A DNA stretch of 64,000 bases from Acidihalobacter ferrooxydans. Its GTDB lineage: Bacteria > Pseudomonadota > Gammaproteobacteria > DSM-5130 > Acidihalobacteraceae. The DNA is taken from assembly GCF_001975725.1 (NCBI RefSeq), contig NZ_CP019434.1, positions 186,001 through 250,000 on the forward strand, in the 5' to 3' direction. This document shows positions 19,572 to 30,153 of this stretch, one piece after another. Positions within the stretch are counted from its first letter, which is position 1. Every line of letters starts with the position of its first letter. The notes beneath the pieces are model-generated. The model did not search any database. It was not told the origin of the DNA and was given only the letters and a program-made list of their open reading frames with translations. The translations under genes were made by a program, and so were the position numbers.

Positions 19572-20078
19572 TCAGCGTGGGCCGATGAGCTCTATCGTGT
19601 CGCCGACGGTCAAGCGACCGCTTTCGAGCACCTCAATGCAGATACCGCTCTGCCGGCCGAGCGCGCGGCACAAGCCGGTACCCTCGATGCGATCCAGGTA
19701 GCCACAGGGCGGGCGCGGTTTGCGATAGACGAATACCGCGCTGCCGATTCGAAATCGCATGTTTTCCAGCATTTGCGCATGCAGCCCGCCGACGACGAGG
19801 TTGCGTCGGTGATGACCGTGCAGTAACCGTTCGCGCTGGTTTTCCGGCGCGCGGCGACGGCTGCGGACGAGGTCCCGGCTGCCGATGAGGGTGACCTGAC
19901 AGGCGTCGGTCGCTTTCCAGAAGCCCCTGTTCTCGCAATAGCGGTCGCCACTCAAGCCGAGCCCACCGATCGCGTCGGCGAACTCGACAGCGTGCATGGC
20001 TTCGCCGGCCTGTGGCGCGAGGTAGATGCCCGTCAGTACCAGCGGCTGCGGACGAGTGAATGGCCACGGTCGTTTCAT
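19572..20078 (-). CDS. MOSC domain-containing protein
   Basis: A 168-residue MOSC (Moco sulfurase C-terminal) domain. Characteristic parts are LHGHHRRNLVVGGL, FRIGSAVFVYRKPRPPCGYLDRIEG and a conserved cysteine in RPPCGYL. Such stand-alone proteins bind molybdopterin or act on N-hydroxylated or sulfur substrates; the actual substrate is unknown. The MTH1187-type gene lies 34 bases upstream on the same strand. Confidence 0.85.
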   Translation of the reverse strand: MKRPWPFTRPQPLVLTGIYLAPQAGEAMHAVEFADAIGGLGLSGDRYCENRGFWKATDACQVTLIGSRDLVRSRRRAPENQRERLLHGHHRRNLVVGGLHAQMLENMRFRIGSAVFVYRKPRPPCGYLDRIEGTGLCRALGRQSGICIEVLESGRLTVGDTIELIGPR

Positions 20079-20112
20079 CCGAGCGCCGAAAATCCGGTCA
20101 GAACGGGTAAGG

Positions 20113-20391
20113 TCACAACCGTTTACCGGCGAGCGTCGGGGGTTTGTCCGTGCGTGTTTCGAGTTTCAGGTAACTGACGATCCGGATGGTCCCTTCAGCG
20201 TGCAAGGTTTCGTGCACGGCGGCGACGGCGGCCAGAATCGTGTGTAATTCACCCTCGATGTTGGTGCCGGATGCGTGGGTTTCGATGAGCAGATCGTAGG
20301 TCTGCAACAAGGTGATCACGCGCATGATCTGCGGCCGGACGGAGACGCCCGCACCCAGCGGAATGAGTTGGAGTTCTGCGGTGGCTTGCAT
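20113..20391 (-). CDS. MTH1187 family thiamine-binding protein
   Basis: A 92-residue alpha/beta protein: AELQLIPLGAGVSVRPQIMRVITLLQ, THASGTNIEGEL and the C-terminal GTIRIVSYLKLETRTDKP match the MTH1187/YkoF-like (DUF77) family, which binds thiamine or its precursors and often lies near thiamine or transport genes. Here it precedes a MOSC gene; thiC is 16 kb away. Cytosolic. Confidence 0.85.
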   Translation of the reverse strand: MQATAELQLIPLGAGVSVRPQIMRVITLLQTYDLLIETHASGTNIEGELHTILAAVAAVHETLHAEGTIRIVSYLKLETRTDKPPTLAGKRL

Positions 20392-20784
20392 GCCTGAGGT
20401 CCGTTGATAAAAATGCGTGCGAGCATCGTTCAGTCGCGTGACGGATGCAAGTCGTTGTCGATGGAGTAAGGCTCAAGCAAGGGCGCCTCTCCTGATGGGT
20501 TATCTGGGTTGAGGCCTGTCTCCAGCTGTATTTCGCGCCATGCGCCTGAAGACTTCGATGATGGGCACCCGCCACAGCCCCACTAACGCTAACGCGCCGC
20601 AAACAGCAGCCCGGCAACAGCGCTGCGTGTTATGCGACGTTAGGGCGCCCTGCTCGGATGGTGCGGACGCCACCGATCCGTTCCGTGCGGTTCGATGGCA
20701 TTTGTATGTCCGGCGCGGTGAAAACTGCCCGGCAATGCGTTACAGTGGCTGTCCTTTTTTCACGCCGGAGGCTGGAGAGCCGCC
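20392..20784. other. Intergenic stretch upstream of rpe
   Basis: 390 bases. A plus-strand frame (20540-20803) runs into the rpe start but has no recognisable composition or domain, and I do not accept it. The rpe promoter is expected here; no strong consensus is visible. Confidence 0.4.
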
Positions 20785-21477
20785 ATGCCTAAAGACAATC
20801 TGATTGCCCCGTCCATTCTGTCGGCCGATTTCGCACGTCTCGGCGAGGAAGTCGACAATGTGCTCAAATCAGGTGCGGATATCGTCCATTTCGATGTCAT
20901 GGACAACCACTACGTACCCAACCTCACCATCGGCCCGCTGGTCTGCGAAGCCCTGCGCAAGCATGGTGTTACGGCGCCGATCGATGTGCATCTGATGGTC
21001 AAGCCGGTGGATCGCATCATTCCCGACTTCGCCAAGGCGGGCGCGACATATATCACTTTCCATCCCGAAGCCAGCGATCATATCGACCGCAGCCTGCAAC
21101 TGATCCACGACAGCGGCTGCAAGGCGGGCCTGGTGTTCAATCCGGCGACCCCGCTGTCGTATCTGGAATACGTGATGGACAAAGTCGACATGGTGCTGCT
21201 GATGTCGGTCAATCCGGGATTCGGTGGTCAGAAGTTCATTCCGGGCACATTGGATAAACTGCGTCAGGCGCGCCGTTTGATCGACGAAAGCGGTCTGGAT
21301 ATCCGACTGGAAATCGACGGTGGCGTGAAGGCCGACAACATCGGCGCGATCAAGGCTGCGGGTGCCGACACCTTCGTCGCCGGCTCGGCGATCTTCGGGG
21401 CTGCTAAGGACAGCGATCCGCACCACTATGACAGCATCGTCGCCGTCATGCGTGACGAGTTGGCCAAGGCCGGCTGA
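20785..21477 (+). CDS. rpe: Ribulose-phosphate 3-epimerase
   Basis: A 230-residue TIM-barrel enzyme interconverting ribulose-5-P and xylulose-5-P in the pentose phosphate and Calvin cycles. Signatures: [52 protein letters not shown] and the C-terminal [29 protein letters not shown]. The ATG follows a GGAG-type site. It lies eight bases before gph, the standard rpe-gph pair of gammaproteobacteria. Confidence 0.98.
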   Translation: MPKDNLIAPSILSADFARLGEEVDNVLKSGADIVHFDVMDNHYVPNLTIGPLVCEALRKHGVTAPIDVHLMVKPVDRIIPDFAKAGATYITFHPEASDHIDRSLQLIHDSGCKAGLVFNPATPLSYLEYVMDKVDMVLLMSVNPGFGGQKFIPGTLDKLRQARRLIDESGLDIRLEIDGGVKADNIGAIKAAGADTFVAGSAIFGAAKDSDPHHYDSIVAVMRDELAKAG

Positions 21478-21485
21478 AGCGACCC

Positions 21486-22160
21486 ATGTTGCCACTGCCG
21501 GAACTTGCGCTGATCGACCTCGACGGCACGCTGATTGACAGTGTGCCGGACTTGACCTGGTGCGTGAACGCCATGCTGCGTGAACTCGGCCTGCCCGAGC
21601 GCAGCGAGTCGGCAGTGCGGCGCTGGGTCGGCAACGGCGTCGAGCGCCTGGTCGAGCGGGCGCTGGTCGACGACATCGAGGGCATGCCCGAGGCGGACTT
21701 GCGCGCCCGCGCCATGCCCGTGTTTATGGAGCTGTATGCCGCGCACGGGGCCGAGCGCAGCCGGGTCTATCCCGGCGTCGAGGACGGGCTGACCTACCTT
21801 GCAGACCGTGGCGTGCGCCTCGGTTGCGTCACCAACAAGGCCGAACGCTTCACGCTCCCCTTGCTCGAAGCGCTGGGGCTGCGGGCGCGCTTCGAGCTGG
21901 TGGTCAGTGGCGACAGCCTGCCGGAGCGCAAGCCTTCGCCGCGCCCGCTGCTGTACGCGGCAGAACACTTTCGCGTCGCACCCTCCGCCTGCACGATGAT
22001 CGGCGATTCACGCAGCGACGTGGCGGCCGCGCGCGCCGCCGGCTTCACCATCGTCTGCGTCAGTTACGGCTACAATCACGGGAAGGACATTCGCGACGAA
22101 CGCCCCGACGTGGTGATCGACTCATTGGCCGATTTTGCGCAGGTGTTCGCGGCAGGCTGA
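21486..22160 (+). CDS. gph: Phosphoglycolate phosphatase
   Basis: A 224-residue HAD hydrolase that removes phosphate from 2-phosphoglycolate. Motif I is LIDLDGTLIDSVPDL, motif II and the cap follow, and motif III/IV is MIGDSRSDVAAARAAG. Directly downstream of rpe on the same strand. Phosphoglycolate arises from Rubisco oxygenation or DNA repair; no Rubisco gene is in the window. Confidence 0.95.
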   Translation: MLPLPELALIDLDGTLIDSVPDLTWCVNAMLRELGLPERSESAVRRWVGNGVERLVERALVDDIEGMPEADLRARAMPVFMELYAAHGAERSRVYPGVEDGLTYLADRGVRLGCVTNKAERFTLPLLEALGLRARFELVVSGDSLPERKPSPRPLLYAAEHFRVAPSACTMIGDSRSDVAAARAAGFTIVCVSYGYNHGKDIRDERPDVVIDSLADFAQVFAAG

Positions 22161-22266
22161 TCTCATGGCCGATCTGCCGGCAAATCGCACGGCAGGCTGG
22201 TCAACATTCATAGGCTGTGTTAATAATCCGCCCACGACTGATGCGCTGACTTATCAAGCGACCGAC

Positions 22267-22320
22267 ATGATCCGATTCCGAGTCAAGAAAATCTGGTGCA
22301 CGACGCGATGGTGGCGCTGA
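22267..22320 (+). CDS. trpL: Candidate trp leader peptide (17 residues, three Trp codons)
   Basis: A short frame [17 protein letters not shown] ends 50 bases before trpE. Three Trp codons, two in tandem next to the end, are what an attenuator leader peptide needs. TTCCGAGTC inside the leader frame (22273-22281) is the exact complement of GACTCGGAA just before trpE (22350 region), which would pair over the trpE ribosome site. Weak points: a poor ribosome site, no clear U-run terminator, and a competing short frame overlapping trpE. This is a hypothesis from position and Trp content. Confidence 0.45.
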   Translation: MIRFRVKKIWCTTRWWR

Positions 22321-22369
22321 TCGACCGCCTGCCCGCCGCTTACGTGCAACTCAGACTCGGAAATACGCC

Positions 22370-23863
22370 ATGACTCAAGATCAGTTTGCTCAACTCGCCG
22401 CGCGCGGGTTCAATCGCGTACCCGTGGTCCGCGAAGTGCTCGCCGACCTCGACACACCGCTCTCCGTCTACCTCAAGCTCGCGCACCATGCGCCCTACAG
22501 CTACCTGCTCGAATCCGTGCAGGGCGGCGAGAAGTGGGGACGTTACTCGATGATTGGTCTGCCGGCGCGCGACGTGCTGCGCGTGAACGGCTACGACATC
22601 AGCCTGGAACGCGACGGCGAAATCGTCGAGCGCGAAACGGTGACCGATCCGCTGGCCTGGATCGAAGCCTTTCAGGCGCGCTACAAAGTCGCTGAGCGCG
22701 ACGATCTGCCGCGGTTCACCGGCGGTCTGGTCGGCTATTTCGGCTTCGATACCGTGCGTCACATCGAGCCGCGCCTGGCGCGCGCCGCCGCCAAGCCTGA
22801 CGCGCTCGGCACGCCGGACATTCTGCTCATGGTCTCCGACGAAGTCGTGGTGTTCGACAACCTCAGTGGCAAGCTGACGTTCATCGTGCATGCCGACCCG
22901 GCAGCCGACAACGCGCTGGAGCGGGCCGAGCGCCGGCTTGACGAGCTGGTGACGCGCCTGCGCGCCAGCACGGCTGACTACCAACCGGCGCAGGCGGCAC
23001 GCACGGTCGACGAACGCGACTTTCGCGCCAGCTTCACCCGCGAGGGCTACGAAGCCGCGGTCGAACGCATCCGGCGCTACGTGATCGATGGCGATGTGAT
23101 GCAGGTGGTGCCCTCGCAGCGCCTGTCGATTCCGCTCGCCGCACGCCCGCTCGACGTGTATCGCGCCTTGCGTAGTCTGAACCCCTCGCCGTACATGTAT
23201 TTTCTCGATCTCGGCGGGTTTCACATTGTCGGCTCCTCGCCCGAAATCCTCGCGCGCCTCGAAGGCCGCGAAGTGACCGTGCGCCCGATCGCCGGCACCC
23301 GCCCGCGCGGGCACAACGAGGACGAAGACCGCCAACTCGAAGCCGATCTGCTGGCCGATCCGAAGGAACTGGCCGAGCATCTGATGCTGATCGATCTGGG
23401 TCGCAATGACGTCGGCCGGGTCAGCGAGACCGGCTCGGTCGAACTGGTCGAACAAATGGTCATCGAGCGTTACTCGCATGTCATGCATATCGTCTCGCAC
23501 GTCACCGGCCGCTTGAAACCGGGCCTGGGCGCGATGGACGTATTGCGCGCCACCTTTCCCGCCGGCACGGTGAGCGGCGCGCCGAAGATTCGTGCGCTGG
23601 AGATCATTGACGAACTCGAACCGGTCAAGCGTGGCGTCTACTCCGGTGCGGTCGGTTATCTGTCCTGGAACGGCAACATGGACACCGCCATCGCCATTCG
23701 CACCGCAGTCATCAAGGACGGTGAGTTGCACATCCAGGCCGGCGGCGGCATCGTCTACGATTCCGTGCCCGCCACCGAGTGGGAGGAGACGCTGAACAAG
23801 CGCCGTGCCATGTTCGCTGCGGTCGCCCTGGCCGAGGCCGGTCTCGACGGCGCCCACCGATGA
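22370..23863 (+). CDS. trpE: Anthranilate synthase component I
   Basis: A 497-residue chorismate-using enzyme that forms anthranilate with TrpG. The N-terminal feedback region contains [18 protein letters not shown]. The catalytic core has [61 protein letters not shown] and [28 protein letters not shown]. Full length. It is separated from trpG by 165 bases containing a family C repeat. Confidence 0.98.
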   Translation: MTQDQFAQLAARGFNRVPVVREVLADLDTPLSVYLKLAHHAPYSYLLESVQGGEKWGRYSMIGLPARDVLRVNGYDISLERDGEIVERETVTDPLAWIEAFQARYKVAERDDLPRFTGGLVGYFGFDTVRHIEPRLARAAAKPDALGTPDILLMVSDEVVVFDNLSGKLTFIVHADPAADNALERAERRLDELVTRLRASTADYQPAQAARTVDERDFRASFTREGYEAAVERIRRYVIDGDVMQVVPSQRLSIPLAARPLDVYRALRSLNPSPYMYFLDLGGFHIVGSSPEILARLEGREVTVRPIAGTRPRGHNEDEDRQLEADLLADPKELAEHLMLIDLGRNDVGRVSETGSVELVEQMVIERYSHVMHIVSHVTGRLKPGLGAMDVLRATFPAGTVSGAPKIRALEIIDELEPVKRGVYSGAVGYLSWNGNMDTAIAIRTAVIKDGELHIQAGGGIVYDSVPATEWEETLNKRRAMFAAVALAEAGLDGAHR

Positions 23864-23871
23864 CGGGCCGC

Positions 23872-24005
23872 AGTCGTCTGCTTGTGCGGCACCATGGTGT
23901 GCCAAAAGCGGGCTCGGAATACGGCGCCACGACGCGGCAAACCCACTGCAAACCGCGCTTGCTTGCCCATTGTTCCTTGCTTCGCATTCGTCTGAGCGAC
24001 AACAG
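23872..24005 (+). repeat. Dispersed repeat family C, copy 3, inside the trp locus
   Basis: The left end CAGTCGTCTGCTTGTGCGG resembles the CTGTCGTTGTCTGCTCATGCGG end of copy 2. The right end GCATTCGTCTGAGCGACAACAG matches that of copy 2. It occupies almost the whole gap between trpE and trpG. Confidence 0.6.
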
Positions 24006-24028
24006 TAGCCTGCCAAGAGGATAAGCTT

Positions 24029-24627
<599 letters not shown>

Positions 24628-24631
<4 letters not shown>

Positions 24632-25662
24632 ATCTGCCCGAAGCCATTCGCGCGTTGCTCGCCGGCGATGCGTTGAGCACCGCCGAAATGACCGATGTGA
24701 TGCGCCTTATCATGGGCGGTGAGGCCACGCCGGCGCAGATCGGCGCTTTCCTCATGGGGCTGGCCATGAAGGGCGAGTCGGTGACCGAGGTCGCCGCCGC
24801 CGCGCAGGTGATGCGCGGCCTGGCCAGGCCGGTCAGGATCGATCTCGACGGCGTGGTCGACATTGTCGGCACCGGCGGCGACGGTGCGCGCACGTTCAAC
24901 GTCTCCACCACGGCGAGTTTCGTCGTCGCCGGAGCCGGCGCGCGCGTCGCCAAGCATGGCAACCGCTCGGTTTCGAGTTCCTCCGGTTCGGCTGATCTGC
25001 TCGAAACGGCCGGCGTGCGTCTCGATCTGGGGCCGGAACAGATCGCCCGTTGCATTGAACAGGTCGGGGTCGGCTTCATGTTCGCGCCCATGCACCACGC
25101 AGCGATGAAACATGCCGTCGGCCCGCGCCGCGAGATGGGCGTGCGCACCCTTTTCAATGTGCTCGGCCCGTTGACCAATCCGGCCGGCGCGCTCAATCAG
25201 GTGCTCGGCGTGTACGACCTGCGCTGGGTCGAGCCGCTGGCCGAAGTGCTCCAGCGCCTCGGCAGCCGGCATGTCATGGTCGTGCACTCCGAGGACGGGC
25301 TCGACGAAATCAGTATCGCCGCGCCGACCCGGGTGGCCGAACTGCGCGACGGCGTCATCCACACCTATCGCATGGCGCCCGAGGACTACGGCCTGACGCG
25401 CGCGTCGCTGGACGCCATCCGCGTCGAGGACCCGGCTGCCAGCCGGGCGATGGTCGACGGCGTGCTGGCCGGTCAGCCGGGCCCGGCGCGCGACATCGTG
25501 CTGCTCAACGCCGGTGCGGCGCTGTACGTGGCCGGCAGAGCGGACAGCATCGCCGACGGCATTGCCGGGGCGGCGCGTGCCATCGACAGCGGCGCGGCGC
25601 GGGCGAAGCTGGACGCGCTGGTCACTCTGAGTCAGGAGCTGGCGCCGGAGGCCGGCGCATGA
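24628..25662 (+). CDS. trpD: Anthranilate phosphoribosyltransferase
   Basis: A 344-residue enzyme adding phosphoribosyl pyrophosphate to anthranilate. Recognised by [33 protein letters not shown], the [19 protein letters not shown] substrate loop, [18 protein letters not shown] and [16 protein letters not shown]. The start is the ATG overlapping the trpG stop; the long upstream extension from 24262 is out-of-frame trpG sequence. It overlaps trpC by four bases in the same way. Confidence 0.98.
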
Positions 25663-26465
25663 GCGCTCCGACGCCCGATATCCTGCGCACGATTCTTGAC
25701 CGCAAGGCGCAGGAAATCGCCGCACGCGCCGCGCACCTGCCGCTGGCCGAACTGCGCGCACGCGCCGAGCAGGCGGCGGCGCCGCGCGGTTTCGCCGCCG
25801 CGCTCGAAGCGCACATCGCGTCCGGTCGGGCCGGCGTCATTGCCGAGATCAAACGCGCCTCGCCGAGCAAGGGGCTGATTCGCCCGGATTTCGAACCGGC
25901 GGCGATCGCGCGCAGCTATCAGGCCGGCGGCGCGAGCTGCCTGTCCGTGCTCACCGACCGCGATTTTTTCCAGGGCTCCGAGGCCTATCTGATCGGCGCA
26001 CGCAGCGCCTGCGAGCTGCCGGTGCTGCGCAAGGATTTCACCGTCGACCCGTATCAGGTCTACGAGGCGCGCGCCATCGGCGCGGACTGCATCCTGCTGA
26101 TCGTCGCGGCGCTGGACGACGCGCGCCTGGCCGATCTGCTGGGTCTTGCGCAGGAACTCGGCATGGACGCGTTGGTCGAAGTGCACGACGCCGATGAACT
26201 GGCGCGTGCGCTGGCTTTGCCGGCGCCGCTGATCGGGATCAACAACCGCGATCTGCGCACGTTCGACACGCGGCTGGAAACCACGCTCGAACTGCTATCC
26301 GACATCCCGGCAGAGCGTCGCGTCGTCACCGAAAGCGGCATTCACACGCCCGCCGACGTAGCCCGGATGCGCGAAGCGGGCGTGCAGGCTTTTTTGATCG
26401 GCGAAGCCTTCATGCGCGCGCCGGAGCCTGGCGAGGCACTGGCGGCTTTGTTCGCGACGGACTGA
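25659..26465 (+). CDS. trpC: Indole-3-glycerol phosphate synthase
   Basis: A 268-residue TIM-barrel enzyme closing the indole ring of tryptophan. Signatures: [77 protein letters not shown] and [14 protein letters not shown]. Last gene of the overlapping trpGDC unit; trpB, trpA and trpF are not nearby, as is common in gammaproteobacteria with split trp loci. Confidence 0.98.
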   Translation: MSAPTPDILRTILDRKAQEIAARAAHLPLAELRARAEQAAAPRGFAAALEAHIASGRAGVIAEIKRASPSKGLIRPDFEPAAIARSYQAGGASCLSVLTDRDFFQGSEAYLIGARSACELPVLRKDFTVDPYQVYEARAIGADCILLIVAALDDARLADLLGLAQELGMDALVEVHDADELARALALPAPLIGINNRDLRTFDTRLETTLELLSDIPAERRVVTESGIHTPADVARMREAGVQAFLIGEAFMRAPEPGEALAALFATD

Positions 26466-26561
26466 AGGCGCGGAGTCACCCCGCGGCGGCGCTTCGCTCC
26501 GCCCGACCCACACGGCATCATCGCGGGAGCGTTTTGCGCTTCTCAAATTGAGGGAATCGAC

Positions 26562-26987
26562 ATGAAAGCACGTGTCAAATGGCTGGATCACATGAGTTTT
26601 GTCGGCGAATCCGAGAGCGGCCACTCGGTTGTGATGGACGGCGCGCCGGAGTTCGGCGGGCGTAATCTCGGTGTCCGGCCCATGGAAATGCTGTTGCTTG
26701 GCATGGGTGGATGCACCTCTTTCGATGTGGTCAATATTCTCAAGCGCGGTCGGCAGGACATGGTCGACTGCGAGGCGCTGATAGAGGCCGAGCGCGCCGC
26801 CGACCATCCCAAAGTGTTCACCCGTATTCATGTGCATTTCATCGTCAGCGGGCACAATCTCAGCGAGCAGCGCGTGGCCAAGGCCATCGAACTGTCTGCC
26901 GAGAAATACTGCTCGGCTTCGTTGATGCTCGGCGCCACCGCCAGGATCACTCACGATTACGAAATCGTTCAACTCGGCGGCGCGTAG
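26562..26987 (+). CDS. OsmC/YhfA-like family protein
   Basis: A 141-residue OsmC-fold protein. The peroxidatic-type cysteine is in GMGGCTSFDVVNIL and the second in EKYCSASLMLG, with RPMEMLLLGMGG before the first. Such proteins reduce organic hydroperoxides with thiols, though the YhfA branch is uncharacterised. It lies between trpC and speD, an arrangement common in related bacteria. A ribosome site is in TTGAGGGAATC. Confidence 0.88.
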   Translation: MKARVKWLDHMSFVGESESGHSVVMDGAPEFGGRNLGVRPMEMLLLGMGGCTSFDVVNILKRGRQDMVDCEALIEAERAADHPKVFTRIHVHFIVSGHNLSEQRVAKAIELSAEKYCSASLMLGATARITHDYEIVQLGGA

Positions 26988-27023
26988 CGCTGCCTGCTCT
27001 GCAAGTCTTTGGAGGCCACCCGT

Positions 27024-27848
27024 TTGCCCAGAACCCGCTCGCGCAAGATCAAGCTGCATGGTTTCAATAATCTCACCAAAAGCTTGAGCTTCAATATTTA
27101 TGACATCTGTTACGCGCAGACCGAGGAACACCGCGCCGAGTACATCGAGTACATCGACGAGGTGTATAACGCCAAGCGCTTGAGCCAGATCCTGCACGAA
27201 GTGTCCGATATCATCGGCGCCAACGTGCTGGCCGTGTCCAATCAGGACTACGAGCCACAGGGCGCGAGCGTGGTCATGCTGATTTCGGAAGAGCCGGTCG
27301 CGTCCGAGCAGATCAGCGAAAGTGCAAGCGCAGGCGAAGCGCCTGGTCCGCTGCCGGAAACCGTAGTGGCGCATCTGGACAAGAGCCACATCACCGTCCA
27401 CACCTACCCGGAAAGTCATCCGGAAAACGGCATCAGTACCTTTCGTGCCGATATCGACGTGGCCACCTGCGGGCGCATCTCGCCGCTGCGCGCACTCAAT
27501 TACCTTATCCACAGCTTCGAGTCGGACATCGTCACCATCGACTACCGCGTGCGTGGCTTCACCCGCGACATCCGTGGCAAGAAGCATTACATCGACCACA
27601 AGATCAATTCGATCCAGAATTTCATGGACAAGCCGACGCGCGCGCGCTACGAAATGATCGACGTGAACGTTTACGGCGAGCAGATCTTCCACACCAAGAT
27701 GCTGCTCAGTGAGTTCGATATGGACAACTATCTGTTCGGTGCCGGGCGGGAGGCGTACTCGGCGGCCGAGTTGCAACGCATCGAGCGCCGTCTGCGGCGC
27801 GAAATGGCGGAAATATTCTACGGCCGCAACATGCCGGTCGTTCGCTGA
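27024..27848 (+). CDS. speD: S-adenosylmethionine decarboxylase proenzyme
   Basis: A pyruvoyl-dependent enzyme making the aminopropyl donor for spermidine. [24 protein letters not shown] marks the N-terminus, and the self-cleavage serine is in [31 protein letters not shown] and [28 protein letters not shown] complete the long E. coli-type class. I prefer the TTG at 27024 because GGAGG lies nine bases upstream; the frame also allows TTG at 27009. A spacer (about residues 95-115) is rich in Ser, Glu and Ala. A family A repeat follows immediately. Confidence 0.93.
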   Translation: MPRTRSRKIKLHGFNNLTKSLSFNIYDICYAQTEEHRAEYIEYIDEVYNAKRLSQILHEVSDIIGANVLAVSNQDYEPQGASVVMLISEEPVASEQISESASAGEAPGPLPETVVAHLDKSHITVHTYPESHPENGISTFRADIDVATCGRISPLRALNYLIHSFESDIVTIDYRVRGFTRDIRGKKHYIDHKINSIQNFMDKPTRARYEMIDVNVYGEQIFHTKMLLSEFDMDNYLFGAGREAYSAAELQRIERRLRREMAEIFYGRNMPVVR

Positions 27849-27858
27849 ACGCGGGTCT

Positions 27859-28020
27859 TGGAGCCTGTCGGACTCGGAAAGAATCGGCTGTGGGGGTGGG
27901 GATAGTAGGCCCACAATGTGCATTTTTTAGTCGAATATAACCACTATAGTCCCCAACAGGGAAACCGGCCATCCATCTCTTCACGTGCCTCGCTTCGATC
28001 ATCCAGCTTCGACAGGCTCA
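27859..28020 (+). repeat. Family A element, copy at the slt 3' end
   Basis: Left end TGGAGCCTGTCGGACTCGGA and right end CTTCGACAGGCTCA, with the AAAGAATCGGCTG, GGGATAGTAGGCCCA and CTCGCTTCGATC landmarks of the family. The right terminus supplies the stop codon of the minus-strand slt gene, so coding sequence runs directly into the element. Confidence 0.75.
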
Positions 28021-30072
28021 CTTCGCCGACACGGGGATGCTCAGAGAACCCAGCAGGCCGCTCAGGCGTAGCGCAGCGGGTGCCTGCTCGGTCGACGGTC
28101 GGCTGCGTTGCGCGTAAACCACGCGGTTGAACAGCACGGCTTCGAGGTAGCGACGGGTTTCGCCGAAGGGTAGCGTCGCGATCCAGCGCGCGGCATCGGC
28201 GCGCAGGGCCGGTTGCGCCAGCCACGCGTTGACGTTGCCCGGCCCGGCATTGTAGGCGGCGACGGCGGCGACGGTGTCGTCGGCGAAGATGTTCATGAGG
28301 TAGCCGAGATAGGCGCCGCCGGCACGGATGCTGAGATCCGGTTCGCTCAGAAGGTCCAGATCGCAGGCGTCTTTTCCAAGGTCGGTGCGCTTGCCGATCC
28401 AGCAAGCCGTTGCCGGCATGAGTTGCATGAGTCCGCAGGCGCCGGCCGTGGAGCAGACGGTCGATTGAAAGGCGCTTTCCTGGCGCATCATGGCGAGCAT
28501 GAGCGCGGGAGGAACGTCGTTGTCGTGAGCGACCGTGCGCACCGTGTGCCAGTGCGCGAGCGGGAAGGTCAGCGGGGATCTGCCGTAGGCGCCGGACTGT
28601 GCCGCCGCGGTGTAGGCCCCGTAGGACCAGCCCTGTGCCTGGGCGAGGCGCGCGGCTGCCATCCGCGCCGCCGGCGCGAGTTCGCGGATCAATGCGCGCC
28701 ACACCGAGCCGGCGTCATCGGTCTGGTCGGCGCGATGCAATGCGAGGGCGACGCGCGTCAGGTACATGCCGCCGACCTTTTTTTGCAGGGCGATGTCGGG
28801 CGGTCGGGGCTGCGGACCCTGGGCATAGGGGCGCTGCACGAGGTCGGCGGCCAGGAAACCGTAGTAACTGAACTGCCGGGACAGCGTGTCGGCGAGCTTG
28901 CGTCCGTCCGCGACGGCGCCGGTCTGCAGGAGCGCGCGGGCCTCCCAGTAGCGCCAGACGCTGAGATGGCGCTGCCAGCGCGGCATCGTTCGAACGGCTG
29001 CCAGCAGACCGCGCCAATCGCCATTGCGCAGCGCCGCACGGGCGCGCCATTCGCGGCTCCAGGCGGTGTTGGCGGCGGCCGGCAGCGCGGCAAGCCAGGT
29101 CTCGCCCTGTGGCAGGCCGTCGACGGCAGCGAACACGGCAATAATGCGGGCGATGCGCTGTCGTTCAGCGCGGTTGAGTACGGGTTTGAGTCGGGGTTCG
29201 AGGCGGGCCCAGAGCGCGTGCGCCGCGGTCGGCTGCGTGCGCCCCATGCGGGCCAATGCGCTGCCGATGACTTGCTTTGCCTCGGCGCGGTCGCCCAGTT
29301 CTGTCCAATTCAATGAGAGCAGTTTCCGGGGCTCGGCGTAGACGGCGAGCCAGCGGTTTGCGCGTTTTTTTTGCGTGTCGGGCAACAGGGTGACGAGGTA
29401 ACGCGCCAGACCCGGGTTGCCGTCACGCAGAGCGAGCAGGAGGCGCTGGCGCACCCGCCCGGCCGGCATCGAGCCATTGCGCTGCAAGCGCTTGAAGGCC
29501 GGGTTGCAACTGTTCGGTTGGCTGTAGCCGACCAGCCATAGCCGTTTGGCGAGTGCGGTCGCGCGCGCTGTCTGGCCAGTAGCCCCGAGCGCGCGGACGC
29601 GGGCACAGGCCACGCGCGTGCCTTCGTTGCCGCTTACGTCGGTGGCCAGGAAGGCGGTCCAGTCCGCGCGTCTGGCGAGCTCCAGCAGCCAGGCGCGGCG
29701 CAGGGTGTTGTCGATCGGTAGTCGGGTGTTGCGGCGGAGAAAGCGGTTGACCGTGGCGGGCTCGGCCGTTTTCAGGGTGGCTTTCAGGTAGGCAAATTCC
29801 AGATAGGGCTGGAGGATGTAACCGCGCAGGCCTGCGGCCAGAGTGCGGTAGCGGCCGAAATCATCGGCCTGCAGCGCGGCCAGAGCCTGCTGGTAACGCT
29901 CGGCCGGTGGTGTCGAGGTGGCCGCATGGGCAAGCGGCGAGGTCAGAGCGACAGCGATGAGCAGGGCGGCGCGCAGAGGCTTGCCGAGGCGTCTGCCGAA
30001 CCTGGAAAGAATCGGCTGCGGCGATGAGGCAATGGATCCGGTTTCCCGTTCTTTTTCGTCAAACAGAATCAC
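28018..30072 (-). CDS. slt: Soluble lytic murein transglycosylase (Slt70 type)
   Basis: A periplasmic enzyme that cleaves the MurNAc-GlcNAc bond of peptidoglycan with 1,6-anhydro product formation. A long alpha-superhelical U/L region is followed by the C-terminal catalytic domain: catalytic Glu in MLAMMRQESAF, then AGACGLMQLMPATA and AVAAYNAGPGNVNAWL. A hydrophobic signal segment (LRAALLIAVALTS...AHA) lies just inside the homologous part. Upstream of it the frame continues into a family A repeat (29988-30153) with no native-looking start. I take the GTG at 30072, which has GAGGA spaced five bases; the frame also reaches an ATG at 30177. Both options give a signal peptide with a repeat-encoded leader of odd composition. 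The stop codon lies in another A repeat. Confidence 0.9.
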   Translation of the reverse strand: MILFDEKERETGSIASSPQPILSRFGRRLGKPLRAALLIAVALTSPLAHAATSTPPAERYQQALAALQADDFGRYRTLAAGLRGYILQPYLEFAYLKATLKTAEPATVNRFLRRNTRLPIDNTLRRAWLLELARRADWTAFLATDVSGNEGTRVACARVRALGATGQTARATALAKRLWLVGYSQPNSCNPAFKRLQRNGSMPAGRVRQRLLLALRDGNPGLARYLVTLLPDTQKKRANRWLAVYAEPRKLLSLNWTELGDRAEAKQVIGSALARMGRTQPTAAHALWARLEPRLKPVLNRAERQRIARIIAVFAAVDGLPQGETWLAALPAAANTAWSREWRARAALRNGDWRGLLAAVRTMPRWQRHLSVWRYWEARALLQTGAVADGRKLADTLSRQFSYYGFLAADLVQRPYAQGPQPRPPDIALQKKVGGMYLTRVALALHRADQTDDAGSVWRALIRELAPAARMAAARLAQAQGWSYGAYTAAAQSGAYGRSPLTFPLAHWHTVRTVAHDNDVPPALMLAMMRQESAFQSTVCSTAGACGLMQLMPATACWIGKRTDLGKDACDLDLLSEPDLSIRAGGAYLGYLMNIFADDTVAAVAAYNAGPGNVNAWLAQPALRADAARWIATLPFGETRRYLEAVLFNRVVYAQRSRPSTEQAPAALRLSGLLGSLSIPVSAK

Positions 30073-30153
30073 TATTGTCCTCAAAAGACTGAGAAACTGG
30101 CCTCCATTTTCCACTCGCCTCGCTAGAATCCTCCAAGTCTGGCAGGCTTCTGG
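29988..30153 (+). repeat. Family A element, copy over the slt 5' end
   Basis: A diverged but full-length copy: left end CGTCTGCCGAACCTGGAAAGAATCGG, landmarks GAGGCAATGGATC, TTTTCGTCAAACAGAATCACT and ACTGGCCTCCAT, right end TCCAAGTCTGGCAGGCTTCTG. It is in the same orientation as the copy at 27859-28020. On the minus strand it contains a GAGGA site and a GTG that may start slt. Confidence 0.7.

Noticed and set aside
20540-20803. 87-codon plus-strand frame before rpe
   Set aside because: It has no ribosome site and no domain and overlaps the rpe start; composition looks random.
22307-22372. Short frame [21 protein letters not shown] overlapping the trpE start
   Set aside because: It looks protein-like and would couple to trpE by ATGA, but it has no ribosome site and no recognisable family, and it competes with the leader-peptide reading. 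Recorded as an alternative only.
26295-27923. 542-codon minus-strand frame opposite trpC end, OsmC and speD
   Set aside because: It crosses three real genes on the other strand and has no domain.
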